This document shows, piece after piece, positions 32,555 through 43,475 of a DNA stretch of 64,000 bases (its first letter is position 1; each line of letters starts with the position of its first letter). Location: the NCBI GenBank assembly GCA_006738865.1, contig AP019701.1, positions 124,001 through 188,000 of the forward strand, written 5' to 3'. This DNA is from Allostella sp. ATCC 35155 (GTDB lineage: Bacteria > Pseudomonadota > Alphaproteobacteria > ATCC43930 > Allostellaceae). The position numbers were made by a program, and so were the translations under genes. Under the pieces are notes generated by a model. It ran no database searches. It had not been told where the DNA came from and worked only from the letters and a program-made list of their open reading frames with translations.

Positions 32555-34276
32555 ATGCGCCCATTCGCCGACAGCGAACGCCTGGAGCCGGAACTGCGGA
32601 ACGCCCCCGACCCGCATTCGTCCGACCCGCGTTCGCTTCCACTCCAGACGGTCGGGGCAGGGGATGCACGGTCCCGCTCCGTCCGGACCTGGCGCAACCC
32701 CTTCGGCTCGGCCCTGACGCGGCGCATCCTGGCGGTCAACGTGCTGCCGCTGCTGATCCTGGTCGGCGGGCTGCTCTATGTCGGGGAGTATCGCCGCGGC
32801 CTGGTCCAGAGCGAGCTGGACGCCCTGCGCACCCAGGCCGAACTGATCGCCAACGCGCTCGGCGAGGGCACGGTCGATCATATGGCGGCGGCGGAGGAGG
32901 TGACGCTGTCGCTCGAGGCGGCGCGGCACATGGTCCGGCGCCTCGTCGAGCCGACCGGCGCCCGCGCGCGCCTCTTCGCCGCCGACGGCTCGCTCGTCGC
33001 CGACACGCGCCTGCTGTCCGGGCCCGGCGGCAGCATCTACATCGAGCGGCTGCCGCCGCCGGAGGACGACCCGCCGCTGCTGGGGGCGGCGGGACGGATC
33101 TATGGTTGGATCGTCGGCCTCCTGCCCGACGGCGAGGAACTGCCGCTCTATGTCGAGCGCCCGACCCAGACGGCGTCGGACTATGTCGAAGTGCAGCGGG
33201 CGCTGGAGGGTGAACCCCAGCGCATGCGGCGGCGCGATCCGTTCGACCGCACCGTGCTGTCGGCGGCGGTGCCGGTGCAGCGCTTCAAGCAGGTGCTGGG
33301 CGCGGTCATGCTGTCGACCGAGGATCAGGCGATCCAGAAGGCGATCCGCTCGGTCCGGTTCGACATCCTGCGCGTCTTCGCCGTCGCGCTCGCCAGCACG
33401 GTCCTGCTGTCGCTCTATCTCGGCGGCACGATCGTCCGGCCGGTGCTGCGGCTCGCCCGGGCCGCCGAACGGGTGAAGCGCGGCCAGGGGCGGCCGCCCG
33501 AGATCCCGCAGATCGGGCGCCGCAACGACGAGATCGCCGACCTCGCGGAATCGCTGCGGACCATGACCCAGGTCCTGTGGCAGCGCCTGAACGCCAACGA
33601 ACGCTTCGCGGCCGACGTGGCGCACGAGATCAAGAACCCTCTCACCTCGCTGCGCAGCGCGGTCGAGACGGCGGCCCGCGTCAAGGATCCCGACCAGCAG
33701 CGCCGCCTCATGGCGATCATCCAGGAGGATGTCGGGCGCCTCGACCGTCTCATCACCGACATCTCGGACGCCTCCCGCCTCGATGCCGAGCTGTCGCGCG
33801 ACGCGACGGAGACGGTCGACGTCGCCCGCCTGCTCGATGCGCTGGCGGAACTGCATCAGACGACCGACGACGGCGGCGGACCGGCGATCCGGCTGGACAT
33901 CGCCCGCCACCAGGATCTCGCGGTGACGGGCCTGGAGAGCCGGCTCGGGCAGGTCTTCCGCAACCTGATCGCCAATGCGGTGTCCTTCAGCCCACCGGGC
34001 GGCACCGTGACGCTGCGCGCCGTCCGCCAGGGCGCCTGGGTGGTGGCGCAGGTCGAGGACGAGGGACCCGGCATCCCGCCCGACAATCTGGAGGCGATCT
34101 TCCAGCGCTTCTACAGCGAGCGTCCGTCCGGCGAGAAGTTCGGCACCCATTCCGGCCTTGGCCTCAGCATCTCCAAGCAGATCGTCGAGGCCCATGGCGG
34201 TACGGTCACGGCCGAGAACCGCCCGCCCCCCGGGGGAGCGCGCTTCACCGTCCGTCTTCCCTCCGATCGTCGCTGA
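32555..34276 (+). CDS. chvG: Sensor histidine kinase ChvG (ExoS-like)
   Basis: 573-aa membrane kinase. Helix 1 is at about residues 56-76 (ILAVNVLPLLILVGGLLYVG), a periplasmic sensor domain spans about 80-265, and helix 2 is at about 271-292, followed by HAMP. The H-box is FAADVAHEIKNPLTSLRSA (His357). ATP-binding boxes are FRNLIANAVSFSPPGG, DEGPGIPP and GTHSGLGLSISKQIVEAHGG. It starts 31 bp after chvI, forming a two-gene operon. In many alphaproteobacteria chvG is followed by HPr-kinase and PTS genes; these are absent here. Confidence 0.93.
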   Translation: MRPFADSERLEPELRNAPDPHSSDPRSLPLQTVGAGDARSRSVRTWRNPFGSALTRRILAVNVLPLLILVGGLLYVGEYRRGLVQSELDALRTQAELIANALGEGTVDHMAAAEEVTLSLEAARHMVRRLVEPTGARARLFAADGSLVADTRLLSGPGGSIYIERLPPPEDDPPLLGAAGRIYGWIVGLLPDGEELPLYVERPTQTASDYVEVQRALEGEPQRMRRRDPFDRTVLSAAVPVQRFKQVLGAVMLSTEDQAIQKAIRSVRFDILRVFAVALASTVLLSLYLGGTIVRPVLRLARAAERVKRGQGRPPEIPQIGRRNDEIADLAESLRTMTQVLWQRLNANERFAADVAHEIKNPLTSLRSAVETAARVKDPDQQRRLMAIIQEDVGRLDRLITDISDASRLDAELSRDATETVDVARLLDALAELHQTTDDGGGPAIRLDIARHQDLAVTGLESRLGQVFRNLIANAVSFSPPGGTVTLRAVRQGAWVVAQVEDEGPGIPPDNLEAIFQRFYSERPSGEKFGTHSGLGLSISKQIVEAHGGTVTAENRPPPGGARFTVRLPSDRR

Positions 34277-34332
34277 CGGCGGCCGCCAGCGTCATCTATG
34301 CTGCCGCCGGGCAGGCGGGAACGGAGGGGGCG

Positions 34333-34941
34333 ATGTTCATCAAGGCGATCTTGACCGGGACGGCCTGGTTCCTGGCGCCGACCCTGGCGCAGGCGCACCA
34401 TGCCATGGGCGGGAGGCTGCCCGAGGACGCGTTCGACGGACTGCTGTCCGGCCTGGGGCATCCCGTGATCGGCATCGACCATCTCGCCTTCGTCGTCGGG
34501 ATCGGCGTGCTGTCGGCGGCGGCGGGGCTCGGCGCGGCGCCGGTGCTGGCGTTCGTGGGCGGCACGCTCGCCGGCTGCCTCGTCCATGTCGCGGGCGCGG
34601 GCATGCCGATCGCCGAGGCCGCGGTCGCGGTGTCGCTGCTGGTCCTTGCGGCCATTCTCGCCGTCGGGCGCGGCGCCATGCCGGGCCGGCTGATGGTGCT
34701 CGGCGCCGCCGGCCTCTTCCATGGCTACGCCTATGGCGAGAGCATCGTCGGCGCGGAGGCGGGTGTGCTCGGCGCCTATCTCGTCGGTTTCGCCCTGGTG
34801 CAGGCGGCGATCGCGCTGGGCACCGCCCAGCTCGTCCGGTCCCTGGCGGGCGAATCGGCGGCGCGCGCCGCGGCGGCGACCAATCTCTCGGTCCTCCTGC
34901 TCGCCCTGATCGGAAGCACCCTGCTCATCACCCAGGCCTGA
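34333..34941 (+). CDS. HupE/UreJ family membrane protein (putative nickel/cobalt transport)
   Basis: 202 aa. The signal-like N-terminus MFIKAILTGTAWFLAPTLAQ ends at AHHAMGG. It contains the family motif SGLGHPVIGIDHLAFVVGIG with conserved His and Asp, then about five further helices, including LGAAGLFHGYAYGESIVGAE, the second conserved His motif. HupE/UreJ proteins are linked to nickel or cobalt acquisition, often beside hydrogenase or urease genes; neither is present here. A strong GGAGGGGG precedes the ATG at 34333. It is convergent with a metal-type MerR regulator. Confidence 0.88.
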   Translation: MFIKAILTGTAWFLAPTLAQAHHAMGGRLPEDAFDGLLSGLGHPVIGIDHLAFVVGIGVLSAAAGLGAAPVLAFVGGTLAGCLVHVAGAGMPIAEAAVAVSLLVLAAILAVGRGAMPGRLMVLGAAGLFHGYAYGESIVGAEAGVLGAYLVGFALVQAAIALGTAQLVRSLAGESAARAAAATNLSVLLLALIGSTLLITQA

Positions 34942-34972
34942 GCGTTTCGCGGACCGTCTGGACCCTTTCGTC

Positions 34973-35503
34973 TCAGGAGCCCGGCCGCGCCCGGCGGTGG
35001 GCGGCCGGCGCGACCGGTTCGGCGGTGCCGCCATGGTCATGGGTCAGGCAGTGGCCATGGGCGTGGTCCGCCAGCACCTCGATGATGCGGCAGTCGGCCG
35101 CCCGGTCGGCGTCGCAGGCGGCGATCATGCGGTCCAGTTCGCGTTCCAGCGCCTGCAGCCGCGCGATCCGGCTGCGCACCGCGTCGCGATGGCTGCTGGC
35201 GATCGCGTGGGCCTCGGCGCATGGCCGGTCCGGCTCGTCGGCAAGCGCCAGCAGCTCGCGGATCTGCTCCAGCGGGAAGCCCAGTTCGCGGGCGTGGCGG
35301 ATGAACGCCAGGCGATGGAGATGCGCTGCGCCGTACCGCCGCTGATTGCCGGACGAGCGGATCGCGGGCGGCAGCAGGCCGATCTGCTCGTACCAGCGGA
35401 TCGTCTGCACCTTGCACCCGGTTCGCTCGGCGAGCACCCCGATGGAGAGATCGCCCGGCGCGGCGGGCGGCGAGAAATCGAGTGCCATCTGCGGATCGGT
35501 CAT
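34973..35503 (-). CDS. MerR family regulator, heavy-metal-responsive type
   Basis: 176 aa. The HTH is LSIGVLAERTGCKVQTIRWY, followed by EQIGLLPPAIRSSGNQRRYG. A dimerisation helix leads to a metal-binding loop with Cys95 (DRPCAEAHA), Cys130 and Cys138 (AACDADRAADC), the spacing seen in CadR/ZntR/PbrR types. The tail DHAHGHCLTHDHGG is rich in His with one more Cys and could bind metal as well. No efflux ATPase is adjacent; the nearest membrane gene is the HupE/UreJ gene. CATATCTATG at 35508-35517, just upstream of the start, is a possible autoregulatory dyad. The metal is unknown. Confidence 0.87.
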   Translation of the reverse strand: MTDPQMALDFSPPAAPGDLSIGVLAERTGCKVQTIRWYEQIGLLPPAIRSSGNQRRYGAAHLHRLAFIRHARELGFPLEQIRELLALADEPDRPCAEAHAIASSHRDAVRSRIARLQALERELDRMIAACDADRAADCRIIEVLADHAHGHCLTHDHGGTAEPVAPAAHRRARPGS

Positions 35504-35601
35504 GGGTCATATCTATGCCCTTGCGGGCGCACCCGGAAGGGTCGCGGGAACCGCCATGCCCGGGATATGGTCGACTGGCCGATCCGACCGGAGGTCCACC
35601 C

Positions 35602-36516
35602 ATGCTGTTCGCGCCGCCGCAGCGCATCGCCACCACCGTCTTTGCCCGCCTGCCCGATCACCTGCGACGGCCGCGGCGCAGCGAGTGGGCCGACGCCAAC
35701 CGCGGCGGGCATCACGTCGACTGCTTCCTGGAAGGCCCGTCCTTCGATCGGCAGGGCGATCTCTGGGTCACCGACATTCCGAACGGCCGCATCCTGCGGG
35801 TATCGCCGGCCGGCCAGTTCACCCTCGTCGCGGAGTATGACGGCGAACCGAACGGCCTGAAGATCGCCCGCGACGGCCGCATCGCCATCGCGGACTACAA
35901 GAACGGCCTCCTGACGCTCGATCCGGCCTCCGGCACGATTGCGCCCCTGATCTCGCGTCGCCATTCCGAGCGGTTCCGCGGGCCGAACGACCTCATCTTC
36001 GCGTCGAACGGCGATCTCTACTTCACCGACCAGGGCCAGAGCGGCCTGCACGACCCGAGCGGCCGGGTCTACCGCCTGACGGCGGCCGGTCGGCTGGAAT
36101 GCCTTCTCGACCGCGTGCCGAGCCCGAACGGGATCGCGCTCTCACCCGACGAGCGCATTCTCTACGTCGCCGTCACCCGCGCCAACGCCGTCTGGCGGCT
36201 GCCGCTGATGGCCGACGGATCGCCCTCGAAGGTCGGCTGTTTCCTGCAGCTGTCGGGCGGCACCGGCCCGGACGGAATCGCCGTCCTCGGTTCCGGTGGG
36301 CTGGCCGTCTGCCATGTCGGCCTCGGCGCCGTCTGGCTGTTCGGGCCGACCGGCGAGCCGGAATGGCGGGTCGACAGCTGCGCCGGGCCGGGCACCACCA
36401 ATCTCGCCTTCGGCGGCGCGGACCGGCGGACGCTCTACATTACCGAGAGCGAGACCGGCCAGATCCTGAGGGCGGAGATCCCGGTCGCGGGGCTGCCGCT
36501 CTACTCGCACGCCTGA
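35602..36516 (+). CDS. SMP-30/gluconolactonase/LRE family protein
   Basis: 304-aa six-bladed beta-propeller lactonase, cytoplasmic. Blade motifs are CFLEGPSFDRQGDLWVTDIP, LIFASNGDLYFTDQGQ, SPNGIALSPDERILYVAVT and GGTGPDGIAVLGSGGLAVC. The conserved Glu of the first blade (EGPSFD), Asn of GPNDLIF and Asp of GPDGIAV are the metal ligands in the family. It would open sugar or other lactones; together with the uronate-dehydrogenase-like gene at 6 kb it could fit sugar-acid oxidation, but they are 29 kb apart. GGAGGT precedes the ATG at 35602. It is divergent from the MerR gene. Confidence 0.9.
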   Translation: MLFAPPQRIATTVFARLPDHLRRPRRSEWADANRGGHHVDCFLEGPSFDRQGDLWVTDIPNGRILRVSPAGQFTLVAEYDGEPNGLKIARDGRIAIADYKNGLLTLDPASGTIAPLISRRHSERFRGPNDLIFASNGDLYFTDQGQSGLHDPSGRVYRLTAAGRLECLLDRVPSPNGIALSPDERILYVAVTRANAVWRLPLMADGSPSKVGCFLQLSGGTGPDGIAVLGSGGLAVCHVGLGAVWLFGPTGEPEWRVDSCAGPGTTNLAFGGADRRTLYITESETGQILRAEIPVAGLPLYSHA

Positions 36517-36520
36517 CGGA

Positions 36521-36527
<7 letters not shown>
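36510..36527. terminator. Convergent-junction hairpin built from both stop codons
   Basis: A 7-bp stem CGCCTGA (36510-36516) / TCAGGCG (36521-36527) with loop CGGA. The left arm contains the TGA of the SMP-30 gene and the right arm the TCA (minus-strand TGA) of the kinase gene. The stem is short and lacks a T run, so a terminator role is tentative. Confidence 0.4.
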
Positions 36528-39589
<3,062 letters not shown>

Positions 39590-39698
39590 TCCATTCCGCC
39601 GGGGTAGGCGGGAGTCGTCGGCGTCCGTGGGGCCGGGGTGCGCATGCTACAGGCTAGCCGGCGCGCCCTGGACCACTCAAGCCGGATGGCGGGGCCGC

Positions 39699-41444
39699 TC
39701 AGGCGACGCGGTCGCCCTTCTTGATTTCGACGGCCCGATTGTCGACGCCGGGTAGCATCTGGCCCGGATCGCGGGTCACGACGACGTCGATCACGGTCGG
39801 TCGGTCGCGCTCGGCGATGCCGGCCGCGAGCGCACCGTCGATGGCCGCCGGGTCTTCCACCCGGATGCCGCGGCAGCCCATCTGCTCGGCGATCGCGGCG
39901 TAGTTCATCTCGACGAGATCGCTCGACTGGTAGCGCCGGCCGTACATCGCGTGCTGCAGCGCCTTGACGTAGCCCGAGGCGGCGTTGTTGACGACGACCA
40001 CCGTCAGGTTCGCGCCGCAGCGCCGCGCCGTCTCCAGCTCGCCCAGGCCCATGTTGAAGCCGCCGTCGCCCGTGACCGCGACGACCGGCTTGTCCGGTAC
40101 GCCGAGTGCGGCACCCATGCCGCCCGGCAGGCCGTAGCCGATCGAGGCCAGGCCGCGGTCGGCGATATAGTGCCGTCCGGCCGCCTTGGTGTCGTAGATG
40201 AGGCCGGTCCAATGGGCGGCAAAGCCGCCGTCGGCGACGACGACGCTCTCGGCCGGCATCACCTGGTTCAGCCCGTGGCAGAGCCGCGCCATGTTGATCG
40301 GCCGGTCGGTCGACAGCAGGCGGGGCGATGCCTCCTCCCGCCACTTGGTCATCCGCACCGGGATCTCGGCCAGATAGTCCGCGCGTTCGCCGCGCAGGCG
40401 GCGCGCATCGCCCGACAGCGCATCGGCCAGATCGTCGAGGCCGGCGGCCGCGTCCCCCCACAGCGCCACATCGCTCCGCTGGTGGCGGCCGATCTCCTCG
40501 GCGACGATGTCGAGGTGGATGATCGGGACGCCGGCGGGGATCAGCGCATAGCGCTTGGTCGCGATCTCGCCCAGCTTGCAGCCGACCACGAGCAGGCAGT
40601 CGGCCGCCGCGATGAGGTCGTTGGCGATGCGCGAATAGCGGCCGAACAGGCCGACCGACAGCGGGTCGGTGCAGGCGATCGAGCCCTTGCCGCTCATCGT
40701 GTGGGCGACCGGGATGCCGCAGCTCTCGGCCAGCCGCTGCAGCGCCGCCTGCCCGGCGGAGAGGTGGACGCCGCCGCCGACCAGCAGCAGCGGCCGCTTC
40801 GAGCCGGCGATCAGCGCCGCCGCCCGCTCGATCGCGGTCCGGTCGGGCCGGCTGCGGCGCGCCGGCGCGGCCAGCGTGTCGGCCGGGATCTGGAAGTCGT
40901 CGGCCGCAAACTCGTGCTCGCCGTGGCAGACGTCTTCGGGAACATCCAGCAGGACCGGGCCCGGTCGGCCGGAGGTCGCCACCGCGAAGGCACGGCGCAT
41001 CAGCTCCGGAATCCGGCTGGTCAGCTCGACCCGGATGAGCTCCTTCACCGCCGGGCGCAGGATGTCCACCTGCCGGCATTCCTGGGTCATGTTCTTCCAG
41101 GAGTGCGCACGGTGCGAATCGCCCGCGATCGCCACCATCGGCGTTCCGGCGTTGAGGGATTCGACCAGTCCCGTGACGAGATTGGTGGCACCGGGGCCGA
41201 GTGTGCCGTCGCAGACGCCGGGCCGGTTGGTCACCCGCGCATAGGCATCGGCCGCAAACGCGCCATGCCGCTCGTCGTTGATGAGGAAGTGGCGCAGGCC
41301 AAGCTGGTGCAGCGCGTCGTAGAACGGCAGCAGCTGGAAGCCGCCCATGCCGAACATCGGGCCGACACCGGCAAGGCGCAGCATCTCGGCCATCGCCCGG
41401 CCGCCATTCATGCGGCCGGAAGGTAGGTTCGCCAGTTCGGACAT
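39699..41444 (-). CDS. Thiamine-diphosphate-binding enzyme (acetolactate-synthase-like large subunit family)
   Basis: 581 aa with the three-domain ThDP fold. The N-terminal Pyr domain has the catalytic Glu58 in LINDERHGAFAADAYAR and CDGTLGPGATNLVTGL. The central domain has LLLVGGGVHLSAGQ. The C-terminal PP domain has VAVTGDGGFNMGLGELETA then VVVVNNAASGYVKAL, the ThDP-Mg GDG...N motif. No ACT-type regulatory subunit is near, so branched-chain synthesis is unlikely; it is probably a catabolic 2-oxo acid decarboxylase or lyase. It is second in a two-gene operon, 11 bp after the duplicated-domain protein. Start at 41444. Confidence 0.9.
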   Translation of the reverse strand: MSELANLPSGRMNGGRAMAEMLRLAGVGPMFGMGGFQLLPFYDALHQLGLRHFLINDERHGAFAADAYARVTNRPGVCDGTLGPGATNLVTGLVESLNAGTPMVAIAGDSHRAHSWKNMTQECRQVDILRPAVKELIRVELTSRIPELMRRAFAVATSGRPGPVLLDVPEDVCHGEHEFAADDFQIPADTLAAPARRSRPDRTAIERAAALIAGSKRPLLLVGGGVHLSAGQAALQRLAESCGIPVAHTMSGKGSIACTDPLSVGLFGRYSRIANDLIAAADCLLVVGCKLGEIATKRYALIPAGVPIIHLDIVAEEIGRHQRSDVALWGDAAAGLDDLADALSGDARRLRGERADYLAEIPVRMTKWREEASPRLLSTDRPINMARLCHGLNQVMPAESVVVADGGFAAHWTGLIYDTKAAGRHYIADRGLASIGYGLPGGMGAALGVPDKPVVAVTGDGGFNMGLGELETARRCGANLTVVVVNNAASGYVKALQHAMYGRRYQSSDLVEMNYAAIAEQMGCRGIRVEDPAAIDGALAAGIAERDRPTVIDVVVTRDPGQMLPGVDNRAVEIKKGDRVA

Positions 41445-41455
41445 GGTCGGGTCGA

Positions 41456-42292
41456 TCAGCCTTTCTGGTGGGCGGCGAGCACGCGCTCGCAGAATTCCTG
41501 GACCGGCATGTCGCGCTGGGCGCCCAGCGCGGCCGCCGCCTGATTGGCGAAGGAGAGGCGGCCCGTCGCCCATGCCGAGCGGGCGTCGCCGATGCGCGCG
41601 CTCTGGTTGCTGACCGTCACGGCGGCGATGCCGCGGGCATTGAGGGCCGGCAGCCGCCCGACGCCGGCGCGGTCGATGCCCATGCCGGCATCGTTGAACA
41701 CCGCCGCCAGGACGTCGGCCTTGATCGCCAGCGCCGGATTGCCGCCCATGAGGCCGCCATGCGAACCGGTGACGACGATGTGGCCGACATCCTCCGGCGT
41801 GACGAGCGAAGCGGAGTCCAATCCCCAGACCTTCGGGCCGGCGGCATTGTCCCGCAGCAGCGTGCGGGTCTCCTCGGCCATCGGCGGCGCCGCGTCTTCG
41901 GCGGGGGGAAGGGCTGCGACCATGCGCGCGGCGCAGTCGCGGACCTTGAGGCCGGGGACGCAGCCGAGCTGGCGCGCCGGGCCGTTGGCATGGCCGACGA
42001 GGCCACGGTCGACCATGTCGCGGGCGTCGCCGATGCGGCAGGACGAATGATAGACGGCGGCGGCGGGGATGCCGAGCCGCTCGAGATAGGCGAGGCCGGC
42101 GATGCCGGCCTCGTCGAGGCCGACCCCGGCATCGTTGAAGATCGCCGCCCGCACGCGCCCGCGCGCGGCCAGATAGCCGGAATAGGTTCCGCCGTGGGAG
42201 GCTGCGATCAGCACCAGTCCGGCGCAGCGCTCGTCCACCTGGGTGACGCTGTCCAGGGCAAAGATCGGTGAGGTCTGAGTCTGTTGATCCAT
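41456..42292 (-). CDS. Unrecognised protein built of two tandem copies of a ~115-residue domain
   Basis: 278 aa, no signal peptide or membrane segment. Residues about 12-125 and 158-273 are clearly homologous: both begin LDS, then contain SHGG (32-35; 177-180), FNDAGxGxDxAG (52-63; 199-210), RIGDAR (86-91; 233-238) and an AN...A..LG block. The conserved Ser/His/Asn/Asp/Arg residues and Gly-rich turns suggest an enzyme or ligand-binding active site repeated in each half, but I do not recognise the family. A linker of about 30 residues rich in Ala/Pro/Glu separates the copies. It is first in the operon with the ThDP enzyme and divergent from the E1/TRAP/BKACE operon, so it may act on the same substrate. 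Start at 42292, MDQQTQTSPIFALDS. Confidence 0.8.
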   Translation of the reverse strand: MDQQTQTSPIFALDSVTQVDERCAGLVLIAASHGGTYSGYLAARGRVRAAIFNDAGVGLDEAGIAGLAYLERLGIPAAAVYHSSCRIGDARDMVDRGLVGHANGPARQLGCVPGLKVRDCAARMVAALPPAEDAAPPMAEETRTLLRDNAAGPKVWGLDSASLVTPEDVGHIVVTGSHGGLMGGNPALAIKADVLAAVFNDAGMGIDRAGVGRLPALNARGIAAVTVSNQSARIGDARSAWATGRLSFANQAAAALGAQRDMPVQEFCERVLAAHQKG

Positions 42293-42371
42293 CGATTTCC
42301 CCGCCCGCGGCGCCGCCGATCCGGCTTGCCGACCGCCTGCCGATGGCTGATAAGTGCCCGCACGGGAAAGT

Positions 42372-42395
42372 GCAAGCGGGCGTTGCGCCGCTTGC
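42372..42395. promoter_or_regulatory. Inverted repeat in the divergent promoter region of the two ThDP operons
   Basis: GCAAGCGG (42372-42379) / CCGCTTGC (42388-42395) with an 8-nt centre, in the 124-bp region between the divergent starts at 42292 and 42417. It could be an operator or a 5'-leader hairpin 21 nt upstream of the E1-alpha start. No regulator gene is directly adjacent; the closest is the AraC-type gene at 49358. Confidence 0.35.
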
Positions 42396-42416
42396 CCAAG
42401 GGAAATCGAGGAGGGA

Positions 42417-43475
42417 ATGCCGGCACCGCTAGTCGACCGGCCGGGAGAATCGCGCGCCGATGCCACGGGTCCGATCCGTGGCAACGTCGACCGCGCGCGC
42501 ATCCTCGGTCACTATCGCACCATGGCGCGCGTCCGCGCCTTCGAGGAGGCGGCCGACCGGGCGCTGCAGGCCGGGCACGTCAAGGGCGCGGTCCACCTGT
42601 CGATCGGCCAGGAGGCCGTTGCGTCGGGCGTCTGCGTCAATCTCGATCGCGGCGACTTCATCGTCAGCAACCATCGCGGGCACGGGCATACGCTGGCCAA
42701 GGGCGCGGACATGGGCGCCATGATGGCCGAGCTCTTCGGCCGCGCGACCGGCGCGTGCCAGGGCAAGGGCGGCTCGATGCACATCGCCGATTTCCAGGTC
42801 GGCATGCTCGGCGCCAACGGCGTCGTCGGCGCCGGCATTCCGATCGCGGTCGGCGCGGCGCATGCGATGAAGCTCGCCGGCGACCCGCGCATCGTCACCT
42901 GCTTCTTCGGTGACGGCGCCATCAATCGAGGGCCCTTCCTGGAGGGGCTCAACTGGGCCAAGGTGTTCGACCTGCCGGTGCTGTTCGTCTGCGAGGACAA
43001 CGGATTCGCGGCGACGACGCGGACGCGCGCCGTCACCGCCGGCCCGGGGCCCGGCGCCCGGGCGGAGAGCCTGGGCATCCCGTCGACCCCGGTCGACGGC
43101 AACGACGTGCTCGCGGTCGACCAGACGGCGGCCGAACTCGTCCGCCTCGTGCGCGCTGGTGCCGGACCCCAGTTCCTGCACGCCCGGACCTACCGGCTGC
43201 GCGGCCATACCGCGGTCGATCCGGCGCCCTACCGGCCGGCCGCCGAGGTCGAGGAGCACTGGCGCGACGAACCGATCCGCCGCTGCCGCGACCTGCTGGT
43301 GCTGGGCGGCCTGGATACGGACGAATTGGACCGGGTCGTGGCGGACGCCGAGGCCGAGGCGGCCCGGGCGGTCGCCGACGGGTTGGCGGCGCCGCATCCC
43401 GAAGCGGATCTGGCATGGACCGATGTCCAGGACGTCGACATGCCCGGTGCGGGCCGGCCGGAGGCGCGGGCATGA
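42417..43475 (+). CDS. Thiamine-diphosphate-dependent dehydrogenase E1 component, alpha subunit
   Basis: 352 aa of the pyruvate/acetoin dehydrogenase E1-alpha family. It has HLSIGQEAVASGVCVNL, SNHRGHGHTLAKGAD, GRATGACQGKGGSMHIAD and the ThDP motif FFGDGAINRG ... CEDNGFA (GDG at 165-167, Asn195), plus YRLRGHTAVDPAPYR. It is closest in appearance to AcoA-type enzymes that use 2-oxo acids or acetoin. GAGGAGGGA precedes the ATG at 42417. The stop overlaps the beta-subunit start as ATGA. No E2 or E3 gene is present in the operon. Confidence 0.92.
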   Translation: MPAPLVDRPGESRADATGPIRGNVDRARILGHYRTMARVRAFEEAADRALQAGHVKGAVHLSIGQEAVASGVCVNLDRGDFIVSNHRGHGHTLAKGADMGAMMAELFGRATGACQGKGGSMHIADFQVGMLGANGVVGAGIPIAVGAAHAMKLAGDPRIVTCFFGDGAINRGPFLEGLNWAKVFDLPVLFVCEDNGFAATTRTRAVTAGPGPGARAESLGIPSTPVDGNDVLAVDQTAAELVRLVRAGAGPQFLHARTYRLRGHTAVDPAPYRPAAEVEEHWRDEPIRRCRDLLVLGGLDTDELDRVVADAEAEAARAVADGLAAPHPEADLAWTDVQDVDMPGAGRPEARA

